Shown: positions 59,324 to 64,000 of the stretch, in pieces
Position numbering within the stretch: position 1 is the stretch's first letter
Layout of the letters: the number at the start of each line of letters is the position of its first letter
Origin: Bacillus sp. NTK071
Lineage (GTDB): Bacteria; Bacillota; Bacilli; Bacillales; Guptibacillaceae
DNA: 64,000 nt
Assembly (NCBI RefSeq): GCF_017303315.1
Contig: NZ_JAFKOI010000002.1
Span: forward strand, 341,396 to 405,395
Reading direction: 5' to 3'
Made by a program: the position numbers and the translations under genes
The notes under the pieces: model-generated
Databases searched by the model: none
What the model was told of the DNA's origin: nothing
The model's input: the letters and a program-made list of their open reading frames with translations, nothing else

Positions 59324-60160
59324 TTGAAAATCGGTGTGATTGGTACCGGCAATATGGGGACGATTCTTATTTCTTCCTTTATTGACTCATGGGCCGTTAA
59401 ACCTTCCCATCTCAGTATTGTAAATCGAACAATTGAAAAGGCGACGAATTTAAAGAATCAATACCCAGCTCTCTATGTTGCTAGAAATGCAGAAGAAGTT
59501 GTAAGTCGATCTGATATAATTTTCATTTGTGTAAAACCTCATGAATATTTCCCACTTCTTAAAAAGATACGTCCCGGATTGAAACAAAAACAATTGATTG
59601 TTTCAATCACAAGCCCAATAAAAGTGAGTGAACTTGAAACATTTGTTCCATGTGATGTCGCAAGAGCTATACCAAGCATTACTAATCGAGCGTTGAGTGG
59701 ACCTTCTTTAGTGACTTTCAGCAGTCAATGTTCAGAGGCAAATAAAGAACGATTACTCTATTTAATGTCCCAAATTTCAACTCCAATTCAAACAGATGAA
59801 GAAATAACCAGAGTCTCATCCGATATCGCAAGCTGCGGACCGGCATTTCTGAGCTACCTCATTCAACAATTCATAGAAGGGGCGGTAGCGGAAACAGAAC
59901 TTTCTGCTGAACAAGCGTCTATTCTTGCTACGGAAATGCTTATTGGTATGGGCAAACTTCTGGAAAAGGATTATTTTTCTCTAGAGACACTACAAAAGAA
60001 AGTAACTGTAAAAGGTGGGGTAACAGGAGAAGGTTTGAAAGTACTAGAACAAGAAACCGGAGAAATGTTTCACCATTTGATACAGAGGACTCATAAGAAA
60101 TTTGAAGAAGATAGAAGAGGAATTAAGTTGCAATTTAAAGAGGAGTCGAAGCAGAACTAG
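59324..60160 (+). CDS. comER: ComER, pyrroline-5-carboxylate reductase-like protein
   Basis: 278 residues with an NAD(P) Rossmann start IGVIGTGNMGTILISSF and the dimerisation region VTVKGGVTGEGLKVL, as in ProC. It diverges from comEA, the classical comER position. In B. subtilis it is not needed for competence; links to sporulation and biofilm have been reported for the genus. The start is TTG, 7 nt after AAGGAGGGG. Enzyme activity is untested by sequence. Confidence 0.9.
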   Translation: MKIGVIGTGNMGTILISSFIDSWAVKPSHLSIVNRTIEKATNLKNQYPALYVARNAEEVVSRSDIIFICVKPHEYFPLLKKIRPGLKQKQLIVSITSPIKVSELETFVPCDVARAIPSITNRALSGPSLVTFSSQCSEANKERLLYLMSQISTPIQTDEEITRVSSDIASCGPAFLSYLIQQFIEGAVAETELSAEQASILATEMLIGMGKLLEKDYFSLETLQKKVTVKGGVTGEGLKVLEQETGEMFHHLIQRTHKKFEEDRRGIKLQFKEESKQN

Positions 60161-60213
60161 GAGCTAATTAAATAATTTCGTCAGGTAATAGAAATATCCT
60201 TTAACGAAATAGT

Positions 60214-60247
60214 AAAAAGGTTGATTTCATATGAAATCAACCTTTTT
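60214..60247. terminator. Terminator between comER and yqeM
   Basis: Perfect 17-bp arms starting AAAAAGGTTGATTTC, bidirectional with A and T runs; one arm includes the yqeM stop. Confidence 0.92.
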
Positions 60248-60974
60248 GGGGTTTAACCGCTCTAAAAAATATTCTCTCCGAATTTTCGGTTGGAGGTTGT
60301 TCTGTGAAATCCGCTGTAATGGACGTTATCTCGAATCCGACTTCAGTCAACCACATTTTATAATCAGCGATTTGAAAGGTTCGTTGGAGATGCAGTTCAT
60401 CAAAGCGTTCATATAATCCTTCTTCATTTTCTAAAAAGAAACTTAGATCATGCTCTACAGATCCTTGTTCTTCTCCTGTGAAACTATTCCATATATATGA
60501 AATCTCTTCTTCATTGCTAGCAAAAGTTTGTCCAATAAACTCTTTGATTTTATGAAGAGAATGAACATCAAATAAGAGAATGCCTTGTGGTTTCAAATGA
60601 TCATAAACCCGACGAAGAACCTCTTTAACATCGTCTATATCGGTTATATAGTTTAATGAATCACAAAAGATTGTAATCACGTCATACAATTCGCCTGTTT
60701 TAAGTTCACGCATATCTTGATGAAGAAATTGAAGAGTCAACTTGTTTTGCATTGCTTTATCTTGCGCTACAGAAAGCATATGTTCAGAAAGGTCGACTGC
60801 CGTGACGTTAAAACCAGACTCAGCAAGTCGAAGCGAACATTCTCCTGTGCCTGAACCTAGATCAAGAACATTCCCAGATGGCATTTCATTCTTAACTAGC
60901 TTGGCCCAATCATCATAAGGCGCGTGTTCCATTAGGCGGTCGTAAACATAAGAAAAACGTTCATATGAGTGCAT
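60237..60974 (-). CDS. yqeM: SAM-dependent methyltransferase YqeM
   Basis: About 245 residues. Motif I VLDLGSGTGECSLRLAE lies near residue 38; motif II, VDLSEHMLSVAQ, follows, then ITIFCDSLNYI. The substrate is unknown. ATG 60974 starts 1 nt after the rsfS stop and gives MHSYERFSYVYDRLM, like the family; an ATG six codons upstream overlaps rsfS. Last gene of the aroE-to-yqeM operon. Confidence 0.9.
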   Translation of the reverse strand: MHSYERFSYVYDRLMEHAPYDDWAKLVKNEMPSGNVLDLGSGTGECSLRLAESGFNVTAVDLSEHMLSVAQDKAMQNKLTLQFLHQDMRELKTGELYDVITIFCDSLNYITDIDDVKEVLRRVYDHLKPQGILLFDVHSLHKIKEFIGQTFASNEEEISYIWNSFTGEEQGSVEHDLSFFLENEEGLYERFDELHLQRTFQIADYKMWLTEVGFEITSITADFTEQPPTENSERIFFRAVKPQKG

Positions 60975-60975
60975 G

Positions 60976-61329
60976 TTAAGCCAGAATCTCATTCAACGAT
61001 AAATGTGGTGCATCGCCCCATAGTTTTTCAAGGTTATAATAATTCCTCTCATCCTTATGGAAAATATGCACAATGACAGATCCCAGATCAACAAGAACCC
61101 ATCTCGCTTGATCGAATCCTTCAAGACGCTTTACATCCATTCCATGCTCGAGTGCCTGATCTTTCACTTCTTTGGCAATCGCTTGAACCTGTTTCTCAGA
61201 GTTACCGTGACAAATTAAAAAGTAGTCGGAAATTAATGAGATACCATTCATGTTTAATGCAACGATATCTTCTGCACGTTTATCATCAGCTGCCTTTGCA
61301 GCAAGTGTAATCATTTGTTTTTCATTCAT
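60976..61329 (-). CDS. rsfS: Ribosome silencing factor RsfS
   Basis: 117 residues, typical of RsfS/YqeL: AKAADDKRAEDIVALNMNGI, YFLICHGNSEKQVQAIAKEV and DLGSVIVHIFHKDERNYYNL. It binds L14 on the 50S subunit and prevents joining during starvation. It lies between yqeK and yqeM. Confidence 0.96.
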   Translation of the reverse strand: MNEKQMITLAAKAADDKRAEDIVALNMNGISLISDYFLICHGNSEKQVQAIAKEVKDQALEHGMDVKRLEGFDQARWVLVDLGSVIVHIFHKDERNYYNLEKLWGDAPHLSLNEILA

Positions 61330-61349
61330 GTTGTTTCCTCCATTTCTTC

Positions 61350-61916
61350 TCAGGAGTTATGTGCCTTTACAATGCTGTTATAGGTATAGAACGTCGCCGG
61401 ATAAACAGGCTGATTCTTTTTCATTAGAAACTGCACAGTATTCCTGAGAGACAACGCAATCGCTTTATCGAGATCTTGTTGAACCATTTCTCTAACTTCT
61501 TCAACACCCGGGAATGCTCGTCCAGGCTCTATATAGTCAGCAATAAATACACACTTCTCCATTAAGGTCATATTAGGACGACCAGAGGTATGGTATTTAA
61601 TTGCACCAAGGATTTCTTCATCTGTTATTCCGATTTCGCATTTTACAAGATAAGCCCCGACTGGAGCGTGCCAGAGTTCGGAAGAGTACTCAAGTAATTC
61701 TTCAGGCATAGATTGTTCAACAATAATCCTTCGCATTTCATCTTTAGGACGAAACTTCGCATAATCATGAAAAATCGCAGCTAGCTCTGTTTTTTCAATA
61801 TTTGCACCATATTTCTCAGCCAATCCAACTGCAGTGTCTGTAACACCGATTGTATGAACATAGCGGTGCTCAGTTAAGTGAGGTTTTACTAGTCCAAACG
61901 CCTTAGCTCGATTCAT
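61350..61916 (-). CDS. yqeK: HD-domain nucleotide hydrolase YqeK
   Basis: About 188 residues of the HD superfamily. Metal-binding residues lie in HRYVHTIGVTD, IFHDYAKFR and LWHAPVGAY, and a GRPNMTLMEKCVFIADYIEP block follows. The family hydrolyses Ap4A symmetrically. The start at 61916 follows AGAAGGGA and overlaps the end of nadD by 14 nt; upstream in-frame codons are nadD-overlapping shadow. Confidence 0.94.
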   Translation of the reverse strand: MNRAKAFGLVKPHLTEHRYVHTIGVTDTAVGLAEKYGANIEKTELAAIFHDYAKFRPKDEMRRIIVEQSMPEELLEYSSELWHAPVGAYLVKCEIGITDEEILGAIKYHTSGRPNMTLMEKCVFIADYIEPGRAFPGVEEVREMVQQDLDKAIALSLRNTVQFLMKKNQPVYPATFYTYNSIVKAHNS

Positions 61917-62493
61917 ATAATCCCTTCTCTTCAATAAAGATTCGGACAGATTCTGGAAGTAGATATCGACCACTTTTACCAATAATTAAATCTTTCCGGA
62001 TTTCGCTAGAAGACAAATCGATTTGAGGAACATCAATCAATGAGACCTCGTATTGTTCTTTGTCTGGGTTATAACCAGGACGATTGACACCAATAAATGA
62101 TATCATCTTGGATAATTCATCTATTCGATGCCAATTTGGAAGATCCTCAATCATATCTCCACCTATAATAAAGTGAAAATCGATATGCGGATAATTAGCT
62201 TTTAATATTTCAATCGTATCGATTGTGAAGGACCGTCCATTTCGTTCGAATTCAATTAAGGAAATCTTAAAATTAGGGTTACCTTCTATCGCTCGCTGAA
62301 CCATCTCCACTCGGTGATGATTCTCTGTAATATCACTACCATTCTTGTGTGGGGGACGGTGGCTAGGTATAAACCACACTTCATCAAGCTCACACGTCTC
62401 TAACACTCCTTGAGCAAGTGCCAAGTGCCCCAGGTGGGGCGGATCAAATGTTCCACCAAGTAGACCGACCTTCATTCTTTGTTGAGCAGTCAT
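61903..62493 (-). CDS. nadD: Nicotinate-nucleotide adenylyltransferase
   Basis: 196 residues. The nucleotidyltransferase signature GGTFDPPHLGHL lies near residue 13, and the second motif is LSSSEIRKDL near 165. It makes deamido-NAD in NAD synthesis. The ATG overlaps the yhbY stop (TAATG). A second ATG six codons in (MKVGLLGG) matches the usual family start and is the alternative. Confidence 0.96.
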   Translation of the reverse strand: MTAQQRMKVGLLGGTFDPPHLGHLALAQGVLETCELDEVWFIPSHRPPHKNGSDITENHHRVEMVQRAIEGNPNFKISLIEFERNGRSFTIDTIEILKANYPHIDFHFIIGGDMIEDLPNWHRIDELSKMISFIGVNRPGYNPDKEQYEVSLIDVPQIDLSSSEIRKDLIIGKSGRYLLPESVRIFIEEKGLYESS

Positions 62494-62783
62494 TATGGAA
62501 GTATAATTTCTTTATTCTCTTCTGATTCTTTGTAAAGAACAATCATATTACCGATAATTTGAACAAGCTCTGCACCTGTTTCACTCGATAACTGTTTACC
62601 AACTGTGTTACGGTCTTCATCACAGTTTTGAAGAATGCTCACTTTAATAAGCTCTCTCGCTTCAAGTGCTTCCTCAATTTGCTTTGTCATATTCTCATTA
62701 ACGCCACCCTTACCTACTTGGAAAATAGGGTTAAGACGATTAGCTTTTGCCCGTAAAAAACGTTTTTGTTTACCTGTTAACAT
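62493..62783 (-). CDS. yhbY: Ribosome-associated RNA-binding protein YhbY (YqeI)
   Basis: 96 residues of the CRM domain: LTGKQKRFLRAKANRLNPIF, the loop QVGKGGVNENMTKQIEEAL, and IVLYKESEENK. It associates with 50S precursors. It starts right at the end of aroE and overlaps nadD by 1 nt. Confidence 0.95.
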   Translation of the reverse strand: MLTGKQKRFLRAKANRLNPIFQVGKGGVNENMTKQIEEALEARELIKVSILQNCDEDRNTVGKQLSSETGAELVQIIGNMIVLYKESEENKEIILP

Positions 62784-63626
62784 TTATTTATATCCTCCTA
62801 ACTCTTTTAAAACCGTTCTTCTCATTCGTTGTCGATTCGGTGCGACATCGGTCCACTTTTCAAAGGCAAGTGCCCCTTGCTCCACAAACATTGAAACTCC
62901 ATTATCTACAACGGCTCCTCTTTCTTTGCCCTCTTTCATCCACTGTGTCTCAAGTGGATTATAAATAAGGTCACTAAGCACGGTACCTGCTTTCAATTGG
63001 TCCAACTTTAGAGGAATATGATTTAAATAGGGACTCATTCCAATGGATGTCGTATTAATAACAATATCGAAGTTACTTAGTGTTGTTTCTGCTTCAGATA
63101 GAGATGTCGCAACCGTTTTAGCGTAATTATTACACACGCTACTTAATTCTTCTGCTTTTTCTATCGTTCGATTCGCGATTGTTAATGATGCAACACCTGA
63201 ACGACAGATCGAAACCGCTACTGCTCTCGCAGCACCACCAGCACCAATCACTAGAATTCTCTTTCCTTGGAGGCTTTTCTCACCAGTTACTGAAAGAAGC
63301 GACATTAAATAACCTCTTCCGTCAGTATTCGTTCCTATAAGTTTACCACCGCTTTTGTAGACAGTATTAACAGCACCAATCTCAAGAGCCTCTTGTTCAA
63401 CTTCATCTAGTAAGGGCATAATGGCAACTTTATGTGGAATGGTAACATTAAATCCCTGAACGTCAAGCATTTTCATTGCTTCAACACCATCCTCAAGCTG
63501 TTCTGGTGAAAGATCGAAAGCCTGATAATGATGTGAGAACCCAAGTTCCCTGAATTCACAGTTATGCATAACCGGAGACATTGAATGACCTACAGGATGA
63601 CCAATCAGTCCGTATAGTTTCCCCAT
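62784..63626 (-). CDS. aroE: Shikimate dehydrogenase
   Basis: 280 residues. It has an N-terminal substrate domain with IGHPVGHSMSPVMHN and VTIPHKV (catalytic Lys) and a Rossmann NADP domain with VIGAGGAARAVAVS near residue 128 and the phosphate-binding ANRTIEKAEELS. It reduces dehydroshikimate in aromatic amino acid synthesis. It lies 12 nt after yqeH in a conserved operon. Confidence 0.97.
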   Translation of the reverse strand: MGKLYGLIGHPVGHSMSPVMHNCEFRELGFSHHYQAFDLSPEQLEDGVEAMKMLDVQGFNVTIPHKVAIMPLLDEVEQEALEIGAVNTVYKSGGKLIGTNTDGRGYLMSLLSVTGEKSLQGKRILVIGAGGAARAVAVSICRSGVASLTIANRTIEKAEELSSVCNNYAKTVATSLSEAETTLSNFDIVINTTSIGMSPYLNHIPLKLDQLKAGTVLSDLIYNPLETQWMKEGKERGAVVDNGVSMFVEQGALAFEKWTDVAPNRQRMRRTVLKELGGYK

Positions 63627-63638
63627 TACGACTACCTC

Positions 63639-64000
63639 CTAGATTAGCGATTTTCGTATCGATACTCCAACACCCTCCGGTGCATACGCTTTTACAGTAG
63701 TCCCTTTACCTGATACAGTTACCCAGCCTAAACCAGAAAATACGATATCCATCTTCTCTTCTTTGATTCTGAGTTCATGGCTAACAAGCTTTGGAAGCTC
63801 CTTCTTAGTTTGTTCTCCAGGTGGATAAAGAAGTTCACCTAGGTGCTCAGCATAAAGGTCATCTGCCTTATCCATCTTTGTCCGGTGAATATAGAGATCA
63901 TTAGAAACATGACAAATAAAGGACTGACGTCCGCCTTCTACAAAATCAAGGCGAGAAAGTCCTCCAAAGAACAGCGACTGCCCTTCATTCAACTGGAATA
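63639..64000 (-). CDS. yqeH: Ribosome biogenesis GTPase YqeH, C-terminal part
   Basis: The reading frame enters from the right edge (no start in the window) and ends at 63639, giving about 120 residues. It matches the C-terminal half of YqeH: FFGGLSRLDFVEGGRQSF, FSGLGWVTVSGKGTTVKAYA and GVSIRKSLI. The zinc finger and circularly permuted G domain would lie beyond the window. YqeH assists 30S assembly. Adjacent aroE, yhbY, nadD confirm the synteny. Confidence 0.93.
   Translation of the reverse strand, partial: FQLNEGQSLFFGGLSRLDFVEGGRQSFICHVSNDLYIHRTKMDKADDLYAEHLGELLYPPGEQTKKELPKLVSHELRIKEEKMDIVFSGLGWVTVSGKGTTVKAYAPEGVGVSIRKSLI

Overview
The window is a chromosomal segment of a low-G+C, endospore-forming, potentially competent member of the Bacillaceae. 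The evidence is the sporulation genes (gpr, yqfC, yqfD, yqxA, yqfQ), the comE locus with comER, a CIRCE-controlled hrcA-grpE-dnaK-dnaJ operon, sigA-dnaG, and gene order that follows the Bacillus subtilis yqeH-to-yqfZ region almost gene for gene. I cannot name the species from sequence alone. I see no rRNA, tRNA, IS element, prophage or CRISPR array.

Layout, left to right. 1-4.4 kb: a Na/Pi cotransporter cut by the window edge, a DUF1189 membrane protein, a short NfeD protein, a secreted DUF1002 protein and a LysM protein (YqfZ). 4.4-15.4 kb: ispG, yqfX, yqfW, a zinc-uptake operon (znuC-znuB-zur), a lytic transglycosylase-like protein, yitT-family yqfU, yqfT, nfo, cshB, yqfQ and ispH. Two iron-sulfur enzymes of the MEP isoprenoid pathway therefore lie 10 kb apart. 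15.4-26.4 kb: nif3/yqfO, trmK, cccA, an acyl-CoA synthetase and acyl-CoA dehydrogenase pair, sigA-dnaG-yqxD, and ppsR-ccpN. 26.5-37.4 kb: recO-yqzL-era-cdd-dgkA-ybeY-pgpH-phoH-yqfD-yqfC and then yqfB-floA-yqeZ. 37.4-44.7 kb: yqeY-rpsU, a second Na/Pi cotransporter (yqeW), deoC, mtaB, rsmE, prmA and dnaJ. 44.7-55.7 kb: dnaK-grpE-hrcA, hemW, lepA, yqxA, gpr, rpsT, holA and yqzM. 55.7-64 kb: comEC-comEB-comEA, comER, yqeM-rsfS-yqeK-nadD-yhbY-aroE and the 3' end of yqeH.

Most genes run on the minus strand in tightly packed, often overlapping operons for ribosome and tRNA maturation, protein folding, replication, DNA repair, membrane microdomains, sporulation and competence. Two conserved genes too small for ordinary ORF finding (yqzL, yqzM) are present.

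I did not find a convincing undescribed multi-gene system; this is core genome. The points worth a second look are local. Two genes (yqeZ and the transglycosylase) have strong ribosome-binding sites but only an ATC codon at the right distance. spoIIP is missing between gpr and yqxA, and glyQS is missing between recO and ccpN. A dispersed-repeat-like sequence sits between dnaK and dnaJ. A TetR-type palindrome and cre-like sites lie around the inserted fatty-acid genes. Intergenic regions at 37.4-37.9 kb and 55.1-55.5 kb hold signals that the genes do not explain. All operator, promoter and terminator calls are by eye.
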